This document shows positions 31,505 through 42,639 of a stretch of DNA of 64,000 bases, piece after piece. The notes under the pieces are model-generated. The model ran no database searches. It was not told the DNA's origin and saw only the letters and a list, made by a program, of their open reading frames with translations. Each line of letters begins with the position of its first letter. Position 1 is the first letter of the stretch. The position numbers and the translations under genes are program-made. Source of the stretch: Zoroaster sp. YZ-2022 (taxonomy: Eukaryota > Echinodermata > Asteroidea > Forcipulatida > Zoroasteridae); the NCBI GenBank assembly GCA_029582265.1, contig CM055830.1, forward strand, positions 23,854,163 to 23,918,162, written 5' to 3'.

Positions 31505-32431
31505 CAGTGGCGCACCCAAGGGGGGGGGGGGCTTGGGGGGGGCTCGAGCCCCCCCCCCCCAGGGCCCGCTGATGTTTTATTTTTTTTTAAAGGAGCCAGG
31601 AAAGAGAGCAAAATCTGAGCCCAAGTCTTGTCTACAGAGGAGTTCGGCAAGGAGTATAGGGCAGTGGTACAAGGGATGGGGACTCAGGAGACTCAAGCTC
31701 CCCTCCAAAAGTTTTCCATTTATTCCACTCACTATTATATTTTACGGCGTTGCATGTGCATGTAAGCTTGAAGGGCCACCAGTATATATAACAAGCATTT
31801 TACATTCTCTCCCCGCCATGGTGCACCCTGATCAGGGAGCAGCTTTACTTAATTTTATTTTCATTTTCTGTTGTCCGTTTCTCTTGTTGAGGTCGTTGAC
31901 TGTCGTTGAGGTTACTCAGTAAAATTTAAACACGCCCGCATTATAATCAACTCCTTTCCAGTTTGTACACAATGGCCCAGGATTGGGTTTAATTTACAAA
32001 GATTATGTGACACTCTTTTAGCAAACACCGATTGGATAATATTGGGATTTGGTTTTGCCGTAAATTGTGTTTGAAAAATTTAGCTCTGCCCGGAATGATC
32101 ACAAACTTTACGTCCCACTAATGAAAGTATTTAACTATAGAAATCTTGCAGACGAAACAAGCTCAAGTTCTTTACATCAAGAGGAGGAAATTATATGGAA
32201 GGTAAAACCCTCACGAGTCCGAATCATGCCATAATGTCTTCTTTTTATGACTAGAAACCACCAGGAAACATTTAACATGTGCCGTAGGTTCACTGACGAG
32301 CACGACTAGGGACATGGCTGCAGCCGCACCAGCGGTTATGGTTTGGGTCAGCCATGTCTCTCCCCATTATTGGATTTCAAATAAAAATATTTTGAGCCCC
32401 CCCCCCCAATCAAATCCTGGGTGCGCCACTG
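31505..32431. mobile_element. hAT MITE with perfect 8-bp target duplication
   Basis: Ends CAGTGGCGCACCCA and TGGGTGCGCCACTG are inverted and flanked by TGAGGGGC on both sides (31497-31504 and 32432-32439). Contains long G and C runs just inside the ends. No transposase. Its ends are related to the transposase-bearing element 21024-22897, which may supply mobility in trans (inference). Confidence 0.93.
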
Positions 32432-32627
32432 TGAGGGGCTGGTTTCTTCAGTGTGGAGTTGTTGTAACAACTCAATGACTTAGTAGCCCCCACCTTGGAG
32501 TGGCCATTGGCCTTGTATGGGGCGACTTGCATTAAACAAAAACAAAAATTTAATAGCTTTCATCACAATGTAAAAATCTATAATCTAATTTCAATTTATT
32601 CAATTATAGATGAAATTGAAACCAATT

Positions 32628-32825
32628 CTACTCAAAGGGACAGTATCGTCATGATCAACAGGGCATGGAAACGGAGTGCTAGTTTTAGATTAACATAGTG
32701 ACTAAAAATAATATCCACATGATAAGGTCATATTACCGTTGCTGCTGCATAAATGAACCAGTGACTTTCAGTCTGTGTTCTTCTTAAACTAGGACATCGA
32801 TTCTATGACCATCCCTTTAAGTTAA
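32628..32825. mobile_element. TTAA-family MITE, copy 2 (degenerate)
   Basis: Starts AAAGGGACAGTATCGTCATG and ends CCATCCCTTTAA. Interior as in 40266-40476 in the opposite sense. Confidence 0.65.
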
Positions 32826-34257
32826 ACAGGCTTGGTGAAGTTAAAAGCTTAAACTGTTCATTTTTAGTTAGTCATCCCTTCCCCTCATTTTATAGCAGTC
32901 AAATAATCAATCGTTTACATTGATGAATAACAATTTTGTTGTCAAAATATGAAAGTTTTGTTGTTTTTGTGGCAAAATACAAAATAGGAACTGTTTCCAT
33001 TGTACATGTATTTGAGGAAGCAATAGCATGTACACGCATCAGGAAACTGAATGCTTGCACACTCAACTTGTACACTCTTATTAGCTCAAACTGTGTCTCC
33101 ATCAAGAAAGAACATCCAGAACATAACATGCTTAAAAAAACATGTTCATGTAGGGGTAATCCTCCCCCAAAACAAACAAACAAAAACAACACTTTAGGTA
33201 CCATTTTCTCTTCTCCCTTCTTTTGTTTTTCTTTTTTATTGTCGGCAGGCCCAGGGGTGGGGGGGGGGTTTGAACCTCCTGCTAACCCCCACCCACTAAT
33301 AGGTAGCAATTTCTTTGCCATCAAACAGCATACAATGATGCAATGTATTGGTTTTACCTATATACATGTATGCCTAGCATGTGATTAGCTTCGGTTTTTA
33401 TCCCTCTTTCCTTTAATATTCCCTGTATTTTTTCTGCTTTGGCTATGGTAACAGCCGGGCACTAACCTTTTTCAATGTTTTTGCTTGGAATACAATTTTA
33501 AAATGCCATTAATATGCCAACATATTCCCCCACACCTTTTTATGGATGGAGGTGGATGTATTTTCTTTTTTTCAATTAGTGTGACATAACTTGTCAATTG
33601 TTGTGGTTTGAATTGAATTAAAATGATATGGGTGAAGGATGAAGATATCTTTTGTTCATAACAGATAGTTGAGATATTCGCTTAGTTGTCCTATGCGTGA
33701 CAACACTCTTATATCCTCAAATACATGGTTCAAACAGTTTCTGTTTTTGTTTTGGGTTGTGAAACCCATGGAACTTTGTCAAGATGACTGTACATAGAAC
33801 TTCTAAGTTGTATATGATATGTTCTCTTTAAATCAACTACCAAGTATAAAGTAAATGTATTATCCAGATGTCACTATAAAATGTTTAATTATTCGTCTTC
33901 TCAAATGAAATGCAAGGATAAACAGTACTTTGTAAATAGATGTAAGTTAAAGATTGTGACATAAAACTGTCATTGAGTGTAATGAATGGTTTGATTTTTA
34001 CAATAAAAATGCCTGACTATATATGGTAATCACAATTTGGATGAAGTTGATTCAAGTATTGTGAACACCCTCCAGACCTGAATTTTTTTCAATAAAATCA
34101 CTGTCAGATGACTAAGTTTCACCATAAAGGTTTACGAACAACTATAATTATAATGATGTGTATTGCCCTATACCAAAAGTCTATTACCTACATGAAGTGT
34201 GCCAGCCTGCTGTAATCCATACCATGACATTGTACTCCAAATGCGCTTCCACGCGAA
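32826..34257. other. Intergenic, no gene seen
   Basis: AT-rich sequence. A stretch near 33240-33310 with a long G run and CCCCACCCACTAAT resembles a decayed MITE end. AATAAA words at 34001 and 34090 could be polyadenylation signals but cannot be tied to MIOS. Confidence 0.4.
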
Positions 34258-34403
34258 ACACATAGTAGTTAGTACATGGTTAGCTATATAAGTGATACTA
34301 ACATTTGGATATCTTGAACCTAAGGCCCAAACACATAGTAGTTAGTACATGGTTAGCTATATAAGTGATACTAACATTTGGATATCTTGAACCTAAGGCC
34401 CAA
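34258..34403. repeat. Two tandem 73-bp copies
   Basis: CACATAGTAGTTAGTACATG through CTTGAACCTAAGGCCCAAA, twice in succession and almost identical. Confidence 0.92.
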
Positions 34404-34564
34404 AAAAAGTATCCGGTTTCTGGTCTCTGCGCATGTCAGCATTTTTAATTTTCTTTATTTTTTGCTATGAAACGATGTCCAAAAATTGTTGGATCAATTG
34501 GAATTCTGCCATGCTGTGCTTTAAACGACTTTTTCACATATGGGTATGAACGTTTGCCCGATTT

Positions 34565-35274
34565 GTGAGGCCTCTCTTAGCCACCATACTTTGTATATGG
34601 GAAATTTGGTCCCCGTCTCCACCCCGGCAGTCGGCCCTGTCTCCGCCCCTTGAGTTGTCTCTCATTTCAACTTTGGCAGACTTGTCGGGGTTGGTTGCGG
34701 CAGCTCAAGATGTGCATCCAAGTCCAGCTCAAGATCTACTGTTGCTGAAGGAAGTTCAGCGCGTCCACGAGAGGTTGGACTTAATCTCAGAACATATAGG
34801 GTTGTCGAGGAAGGCTGCAAAACCAAGTTACGTAGACTTGGACTCTGGCGACATATTGATTGGTAAACCTGAGACATCGGTGCATATCATGAATAAATCT
34901 GATTACCTTGATGTCTTTGACAAAGTTGACAGCCGAGGAGGAACTGGCTCATTTTAATTATCATAATAAATTATAATAATAATTAAACATTTCTATTGCG
35001 CTGTTTCCATTTAAAAATGATCAAAAGCGCCTATCAAAAAATGAACACGCCATAGAATAAACAGATATAAATACAAACAAGAAATTAAACACAAATCCCT
35101 TTTTTTAATTTGTTATATATTTATTTTGTTTAAATCAGAACAGATGAGGTTGCCAAGCCAGCTCCCAAACCTCAGTATGGGGTTACGTCTGTCCCGCTAG
35201 AGGAGGATCTATGTCAATGTACCCCCACTGGCATCGGTGATGTCTCGATCTTTCCCGGAGACAGACGCCTTTAA
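34565..35274 (+). CDS. Unrecognised ORF, possibly two exons
   Basis: An open frame of ~130 codons from about 34565 (SLISTLADLSGLVAAAQDVH, QRVHERLDLISEHIGLSRKA, YVDLDSGDILIGKPE) ends at a TAA at 34955-34957. A donor-like GTAAAC at 34863 and an acceptor AACAG ending at 35143 would join it in phase to DEVAKPAPKPQYGVTSVPLE, then EDLCQCTPTGIGDVS and TAA at 35272-35274. The 5' part overlaps a dispersed repeat (34398-34610), so this could be a transposon gene. I do not recognise the family. Confidence 0.3.
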
Positions 35275-36060
35275 CCTACCTATACTAATTAAAGGAATAT
35301 AGCCTAACTGGCTTGGTTCTCATCAAAAGTACAATTAAGGAAAAGAGAAAAAAAAAATTAATTTAAAAAGGCTTGATTAAAAAGGTATGTTTTAATCTTA
35401 CGTTTAAAGAATCAGTGTCTGTTCATTGCGAATGTGACGCGGAAGTGTATTCCAGAGCACTGGGGCTGCCGAAGAAAATGTCTAGCACCCAGCGTAAAGC
35501 ATCTTGCCCTTAGGGTACTCTAAAACAAGACCATTACTACTTGACCTGAGAATATAACGGGAACCTTTGTTAATACAATGAGATTTTTATGTACACTGGA
35601 GATAAACCATGGAGTGCCTTGAAAGTTAACAAAATAATTTTAAAATTAATCCTAAACGAAACAGGTAGCCAATGTAATTCGCGAAGAATTGGTGTTATAT
35701 GCTGAAACCTAGGTGTGTTAAATACAAGTCTGGCCGCAGCATTCTGGACTCGTTGTAGTTTGGCTAATTAACTTTTTGGTAGACCGTACAATAAGCTGTT
35801 ATAATAATCCATTCGACTGGTGACAAAAGCATGGATTAAGGTCAATAGAGACTCACGAGATAAAAATTTACTAATACTTCTAATGTTATGCAGATAACAA
35901 AAGCAGCCGAACAAGCCTTAGTAATATGAATATTCATAGTCAACTGTGAGTCGAACCATGATCCCAAATTCCTAACACATGAATTGGGAAGAATATCAGA
36001 TTTCCCAACAGTGAGGCTGGGAATGTTAATTTTTTGTAGCTGTTTTTAAGTTAGTCTCTA
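34960..36060 (-). mobile_element. LINE (CR1/jockey-type) reverse transcriptase 3' remnant
   Basis: Read on the minus strand from 36060 there is LIHAFVTSRMDYYNSLLYGL, then LAKLQRVQNAAARLVFNTPR, then ITPILRELHWLPVSFRINFK and LTFKALHGLSPVYIK, the classic C-terminal text of LINE reverse transcriptases, broken by stops and shifts. The 3' end near 34960-34990 has ATT-type tail repeats. The stretch ~35050-35290 does not fit and may be inserted. Confidence 0.8.
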
Positions 36061-36913
36061 TTGACAATTACTATCACCAATTGCTTTATCGTTTATTTTT
36101 GCTTTGATCGCCTTCTTTTCAGCGCTAATTACTACTCAAGTGTCACCAAAATTAGTCTTACTTTAATAATAAATGATAACGTGAACATTTGCTATCTTCA
36201 CCTAAATTACGGAAGCATTATTGGTCGAAATTGTATTTTTAAAGATACATAATGTAACATAAGTTAACCCTCAATTTTATTTTGCTTGTATAAAGAATTT
36301 TCACAAAATGAATAAATGATAACATGGTTATTTACTACCATATTCTAATACTTGCTGTTTTCGTTTATTTATTTTTGTTTTGGGTAAAAACGGTGCGGGG
36401 TAAGCCTTTATTGGTATGTGTGTATTGCAAGACATCATCAAGGGGAATCCTGTTGAAAGAGAAAAACTCCATAGTTAAGTTTGCTACAATTGAGACCAGT
36501 CAATATCTATCCATACTTTCAATAATATCCATTGTCCATTGTCTCAAAAGTCCCCAAGCTGCCGCAATGTTAGATTTTCACAGTTTAGACTGGTTCGGTT
36601 TTGCTTCAGTGATTTTGATCCTGTTTATTGAGCTCATTTACATATCAAAAGGGCTTCCCAATAGGTACAATTTAACGAGCTGTGTGCCTCGCAGCGGCGC
36701 TGCATAAAATCTTGTGGTTGTGAAGCAGTTCGGCGGCGCCGCTGAGCAGCGCGCCGACTAAAATACTTTTGATGGCTTCCCTTATTTCCCTGTTGGCAAA
36801 ATAATAAGAATAATCATGTCTTGAAACTATTTACATAGAAACCTATTCACACATTTGTTTTTCATTTGGTTTATTCAACAAAACTTTAAAACAAAATCAT
36901 TATGGGCATTTAT

Positions 36914-37073
36914 GAATAGGAATAAGTTTAAACTGAATAACTTCCCTTTTAGGAATAGGAATAAGTTTAAACTGAATAACTTCCCTTTTAGGAATAGGAA
37001 TAAGTTTTAACTGAATAACTTCGATCCCTTTTAGGAATAGGAATAAGTTTAAACTGAATAACCTCCCTTTTAC
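36914..37073. repeat. 39-bp tandem repeat, 4 copies
   Basis: GAATAGGAATAAGTTTAAAC plus TGAATAACTTCCCTTTTAG. The third unit has 4 extra bases. It grew from the GGGCATTTATGAATAGGAAT repeat that precedes it. Confidence 0.92.
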
Positions 37074-37462
37074 AAGGAAAATAGAATTTAAACCAATTAA
37101 AACAAATTGCCATTGTAATAGTGAAGCACACAGAATATATGACTTAAATATTACAACATCCCGACCACAAACTGAGAAGAAGCCTTATTTGTAATTGTTT
37201 AAGGGAAGGTACTGCGTTGGTAATGTTAGCAAAACTGCATTGCTTTATCTCTTTGAATCAAGATATCGACCAACCCGAAAGTATCAGCTCAATGCCAAAT
37301 CTAAGTACATTAAGAACACACTTTCGTACAGATTGTCATCTATTACAGTGTATGTGACAACCCCATAGGAGCGGGATTTGTAAAGAAAAAGTTAAGCAAG
37401 TTAATCATCCTTCAATTTGCACCTTCACCCAAGGTTTGTTTGAAGGCGAATTAGTTTGAATC

Positions 37463-38147
37463 TAGACTTGATTTCAAGTCTGAGATCGCGGTTATTTTTT
37501 GTCTACCAGCACATCAGCCACGCAAAACGCCGTTTACTGGCTATCACAGCCCTAACTCGCGATCTCAGACTTGGCCCTCTTGTGTTTGTGGGATATTCAT
37601 GCTTTCATAGCTAAAATTTACATAATAATACAGATGCTAGAGAGATGGCCAATCAGGAGGCCACAAAAACCTTGTAGGCCGCGTCTATTACTAACAGGTT
37701 ACACTCGCTTAAAATTATTTCTGTACTATTCATTCGATATTAAATTTGTATAGTGCTTGGTACGTAAATAGTATTTGAAATGATAGGTAAATTTAATGAG
37801 ATCTTAGAGTTGTAAAAAAGCACAAAATAAAATACATAATTCCTTCTCTACAAAAAACGTCTTATCTACAGTTTAAATGGAATCGTTGAGTACATCTCCT
37901 CCAACTGCATGTAGAAGGTTTATTTTGAATATTCATGTTATGGAAGGCTTTCCGACCAATCAGATTGTTCCGTCCAAGTTTGGACTAATTCGCAATAGGG
38001 TATGTACAAACCGACGACAACATTCCCAAGTCTGTGATCGAAGGTTAATGTCGGAGGTTAATAAACAAGAGGGCGCTATTTAATGCGATACTGTATTGGC
38101 TTCAGGCAGACAAAAAACCACGATCACAGACTTGGAACCAAGTCTAA
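37463..38147. mobile_element. hAT-like MITE in arm of element A, 8-bp target duplication
   Basis: Ends TAGACTTGATTTCAAGTCTG and CTTGGAACCAAGTCTAA, flanked by TTTGAATC (37455-37462 and 38148-38155). The unoccupied site survives in two other copies of the host repeat (GAGATTCAAACTAATTCGCC near 39049 and 43616), which confirms the boundaries. Terminal sequences also form a short hairpin (AGACTTG..CAAGTCT). Confidence 0.9.
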
Positions 38148-38235
38148 TTTGAATCTCGCTCGGTAGCCAACACAGCGTGAGGTCACTGCCTGTAATCCAA
38201 TGCAATACATGTGTGTGTGAGTTGGTTGTGTAGCA

Positions 38236-38339
<104 letters not shown>

Positions 38340-39179
38340 GGGTACAGAGTCATGTGCATGCTCAGATAAAAATCCTACAGGAAAGAAAGAACAGTGAATC
38401 CATCCCGGACCCTGTTATACTGTTAAAATAATCTAATCCTCCTAAATAATAATAAATCAATCCTTGAAAAGAAAACTAACATAATAACATTCATTTTATC
38501 ATGGAGGAATCCTCCGTGATTTTACAGTGTATTGTTCCACATAAGTACATGTAGTGTTGTAGTGAGGGTAAGCTGCACAGATTTGTTTTGGCCGCATATT
38601 CAAAGGAAACGGTGAATTTGCGGAAAAGGGGGTTCAGAGAAAAAGAAAGATTTCCCTAAAGTTTGAAGATTAAAAGCGATTTCAGTTAATTTGTTTCCTG
38701 ATTTCCTTTTCCTTTTTGATTATTTATATTTTAAAGAAAGTTACAGTTGCTTTAGAACCCATCTATTAAAGCGCTGGCTCCTTGGCTGTGAACACTCATT
38801 TTTATGGGGTATACTATAGACGCATATTTTGGTCTGCATATTCTATTAAAAAACCCAGACATATTCAAAGTTATTCATCCGTCCAGTTGCAGTTGCAGTT
38901 ATGCAAATCATCTGAGCGCAACCCTCATTGTGACTTATTTCAATACGTTTCATATGACTAAAAATACAAGAAAGGATCTGCACTTTTTTCTTTCACGCCT
39001 ACATGTTTGTGTTGCATTTCCAAAATATACGCTGTGTTAGCTACCGAGCGAGATTCAAACTAATTCGCCTTCAAACAAACCTTGAGTGAACTTGGGTGCG
39101 AATTGAAGGGTGATTAACTTGCTTAACTTTTTCTTTACAAACCCCACTCCTATGGGGTTGTCACAAATTATACACTATA

Positions 39180-40175
39180 AGGACCCCCAAAAAATGTTGA
39201 GTTGCCCTCCACCGACCGACCCAAAAGTGCTGAAATCTCGGGTCAGGTTTTTTTTCTTTTTTTCCCGTCATTCATAGGCCTATTTATTAATGAAACTTAC
39301 CAATTTTCTGTGTATAAAACATAATACGTTTGATTTGTGAAATTTTCCACTTCAAATTTACCGGGTACCCAAGACTCAATCTACATATTTTCAAATCGAA
39401 TGGCCCCGGTCCGCCCTCACATGGTGCACTGCCTTCGCGCACACTGCAGTGTGTGCCAACGATTGCGACTCAAATCTACACGTTTTCCAATCGAATGGCC
39501 CCTCACATGTTTTCCACTGGCTCTGCGCACTGTTTTGTATACATGTCAACGATTGCGACTCAATCTACACGTTTTCCAATCGAATGGCCCCTCACATGTT
39601 TTCCACTGGCTCTGCGCACTGTTTTGTAATACATGTCAACGATTGCGACTCAATCTACACGTTTTCAAATCAAATGGCCCTCACACGTTGTGCACTGGCT
39701 CCCCGCACTGTACGTGTGTCAACGATTGCGACTCGATCTACACGTTTTCAAAGTCAAATTTCAGAAGTTTGAAGTTAAGAACTCAAAATATAAACAAAAC
39801 AAAACATGTGTTTAACAGTACAACAAAAATGCTTGGGATACTTTTATTCTGAAGCAAAATTCCTTCCTGATAGGTATACAAATGTCTTAATATCATATAT
39901 GTCAACCAATGGGATGCATAAAGTTGTTTAGAACAACAGTACTAGAAACAAGTGTATGAAATGTTGAAATAAAGTTGTTGAAAGATTATTATAAAGTTGA
40001 ATGTGTGATGTCTTTTTATTCTTTAGGTACTTGTGCATACTGCTAGATCATTGTCTTTGAAAAACATGGTATGTGGTTTCAGTTCCAATGCATTTCAATC
40101 TTAAAATGACCCGACCGACCGACCCCTTCAAATGTTTTCACTGGAGGGCAACTCAAATTTTTTTTTGGCCTAATA
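39180..40175. mobile_element. Nested element with GTTGAGTTGCCCTCCA ends
   Basis: AGGACCCCCAAAAAATGTTG then AGTTGCCCTCCACCGACCGA at the left, mirrored by CCGACCGACCCCTTCAAATG, CACTGGAGGGCAACTCAAAT and TTTTGGCC at the right. It splits the outer arm of element A. The interior holds a 90-bp tandem repeat (39370-39760) and no transposase. Confidence 0.8.
39370..39760. repeat. ~90-bp tandem repeat, 4-5 copies
   Basis: Each unit carries CAACGATTGCGACTCAATCT, ACACGTTTTCCAATCGAATG and GGCTCTGCGCACTG. Units start near 39372, 39460, 39549, 39640 and 39724. Confidence 0.93.
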
Positions 40176-40265
40176 GAGGACAATCTGTACGAAAGTGTGT
40201 TTTAATGTGATTGTTCGCCACGTGCGTTAAAAGCTTGGATTTATGGTACATTTTGATTGATTTAA

Positions 40266-40476
40266 AGGACCAGTATCGTCAAGATCAGAGCAGACTTTCA
40301 ACAGGCATCAGTGTTCTAGGCTAAGATGAACACAGTGACTGAAAATTACTGGCTCAATTATGGAGCAGCAACGGTAATATGACTTTATCATGTGGGATAT
40401 TTTTTCAGTAATTGAGTTTATCTAAAAATTTTGCATTCCAATTCCATGCCCTGTTGATGGTGACGATATTGTCCCT
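40266..40476. mobile_element. TTAA-flanked MITE, complete copy
   Basis: AGGACCAGTATCGTCAAGAT and GACGATATTGTCCCT are inverted and bounded by TTAA on both sides (40262-40265 and 40477-40480), a piggyBac-type target. 211 bp, non-coding. Related copies lie at 4085-4290 and 32628-32825. Confidence 0.85.
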
Positions 40477-41115
40477 TTAAGGTAAAACTATATATACATG
40501 AATTTTCACAATTACCTCATAGAATTGTTAGCTGTAAAATATATACATGTGTACTACGCTAATGGACAGCCATCTTGTTTCCCTATCCCGAGTACTACAC
40601 ACAATGCAATAATCAGTTCTTTAACAACAGCAATATATACTAGTTTCGCAGGGTTACTGTACATGAAAATAATAGTTTGATAATTAATGAGATTATCTCA
40701 TGTGCTCTCGTATAATTAGCATGATCCTTAAATTGCATCCATACTTTGTAAAAATCAAGACTATACATTTTAGCCAAGTTGCGTGAGTACCGGTATCGTT
40801 TAAATTGAAATAACAATTTAATTAGTGATAATGCATTCAAAAATGTCCGTTTCATTATACACGTCTCCGGAAGACGAACATTCAGTTGAGAATAATTGTT
40901 ACTAAAAATAATAGCAACACAGATCGACATTTTCAATGGATGTTGATAAATCATTTGCTTTCTACCAAGTAAGTTATAAGAGATTATTTATGTTTTTCGA
41001 GATTACCAATGGTGTTAGAAGCTTGAAGAACTTATTCTGAATATCAAAGCAACATTCATTTTGTATTAATGTCCCAAAATAGAAGTCGGTTAATTGATTA
41101 GAGTTTATCACAAAG

Positions 41116-41997
41116 TTACAGTCCTTTCTTTTCACGTAAATTCTGGTCACCGTTTGCACGACGATCGTTCAACCTTGATTTTCCATCAGTGCGTGGCTTG
41201 TACAAATATCTACCGATGAAGAAATTGAGGAAGAGAACGAGGAAGCTCAAGTACATTATGAAGGAGACTTGCATATTCTGGTTGTTTGTAGCACAATATC
41301 TGCCATTACGTAGAGCCCAGTAGGCGTAACCATTGACAATGCATCCAACAAACATTTGAGTGATTTGTAATGATGTAATAACAATGCCAACCCAGCTAGG
41401 GATGCGTAGCAACCTGGATGCCTTCAGAGCATAGTAAGAGTACATCAAGGAATGGACAGAGAAGTTCATCAAACAGAATGAGCCAACGAGGGAGACAACT
41501 TGTGAATAGGTATACCAGGAATACATGAGAACAGTTATGTGATGGTACCAATGGAGGAATATCAGATTTTGCTTTCTGAGGACGATGAATACAGTATCAA
41601 TAAGTTCAGGCAGTTTGCTCAGTGTGAAGATCCATATCCAAAACCCTGCCATTCCTTTGAACAGGACGGGGTTACATATGGTAGCATGTAAGCCGTAGGT
41701 CTGAAAAACTTGAAATGTACCAGTTCCAAATCTTACCGCACCGATCCAGCTAAAGACGGCAAGTCCAGTTGACCATATCGCCAGAGGAATGCGGAGATCA
41801 AACGGCTGTCGAGACGCCATATAACGACGGCCAGAGAAAACGAGCACAACATACAACACACTGAATATTATTGACAAGTGCCAATTGTTGTACAACCATA
41901 AGATGGCAGGCTCAGGTTGAAATTTCCGCTCGAATTCGAACATTAAGGCCGGTTCAAAAGGATGGAGAGATGAATTAACTTCTATTTTGTGCTCCAT
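41116..41997 (-). CDS. ELOVL6-like: ELOVL6-like very-long-chain fatty acid elongase, intronless
   Basis: A 293-residue elongase of the ELO family, the ER membrane condensing enzyme that adds two carbons from malonyl-CoA to long-chain acyl-CoA. Diagnostic text: KLPELIDTVFIVLRKQ (residues 128-143), the catalytic histidine box HWYHH (149-153) followed by ITVLMYSWY, and MNFSVHSLMYSYYALKA. ITSLQITQMFVGCIVN follows. Several hydrophobic spans suit a seven-helix membrane protein. The C-terminus is basic (REKKGL), as in ER-retained elongases. It most resembles ELOVL6/ELOVL3 (HWYHHITVLLYSWYSY in human ELOVL6, 265 aa, recalled). The ATG at 41997 opens the frame and the stop is TAA at 41116-41118. Vertebrate ELOVL6 genes have introns and this copy has none, so an ancient functional retrocopy or lineage intron loss is likely. 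No promoter or tail remnant was recognised. Confidence 0.93.
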   Translation of the reverse strand: MEHKIEVNSSLHPFEPALMFEFERKFQPEPAILWLYNNWHLSIIFSVLYVVLVFSGRRYMASRQPFDLRIPLAIWSTGLAVFSWIGAVRFGTGTFQVFQTYGLHATICNPVLFKGMAGFWIWIFTLSKLPELIDTVFIVLRKQNLIFLHWYHHITVLMYSWYTYSQVVSLVGSFCLMNFSVHSLMYSYYALKASRLLRIPSWVGIVITSLQITQMFVGCIVNGYAYWALRNGRYCATNNQNMQVSFIMYLSFLVLFLNFFIGRYLYKPRTDGKSRLNDRRANGDQNLREKKGL

Positions 41998-42639
41998 AGC
42001 TAGTCAAGAGGCTGTGCTATGCAAGAAGATATGATTTCAAATAAAAACTGTGATATTTCCACAGAGTTTCAGTACAGAATGTTCACGAACAGGCAATTTA
42101 ATCTGTCCCTCAAAGATCAGAAGACCAAACTGTTCAGTATAAAGCTGATTTTAAGTATTATCTCCGTTCAGTCATTTAGTCCACCGTCAAAGTGTGGGAC
42201 CTGTATGCAATAGTCTGATATACATGTGGGTGTTACTCCCTCTGTTGTAAACAGTAATGTACACTGTATAATCGTGTTGGGGCTATCATGTTGTATAGCA
42301 ATGTTTAGTAGACATGTGTACACAAAACCTGTACATGACATACGTTTACTGACTCGGTTAAGAATTGTTTTTGTTCAGGAGCCTAGACCTATCATTTCTA
42401 ACTTCTGTACTGTACACGAACTGTACATGTGTACATATGTGTACATGAAAGCGGATCACGTGGAAATGAATATATGGTTGCAAGGGGGACACACAATTAA
42501 TAGAATAGCCACAAATATGACACATTTGGTGATTAGAGAGTCGGTCGGCAACAGTTATTCCTGATTGGTCACCGTGGCTGCGCCTCCAGCAGCAATAATG
42601 AATGAATATTAATAAGATATTGCGCATGATTTGAAACCT

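Noticed and set aside
31453..31922. 129-codon frame over G/C runs
   Set aside because: Falls inside the hAT MITE 31505-32431. Low-complexity start and no family match.
38804..39040. 78-codon frame and its relative at 42905-43093
   Set aside because: Both are parts of the repeated element A and are not conserved as protein (frameshifts between the copies).
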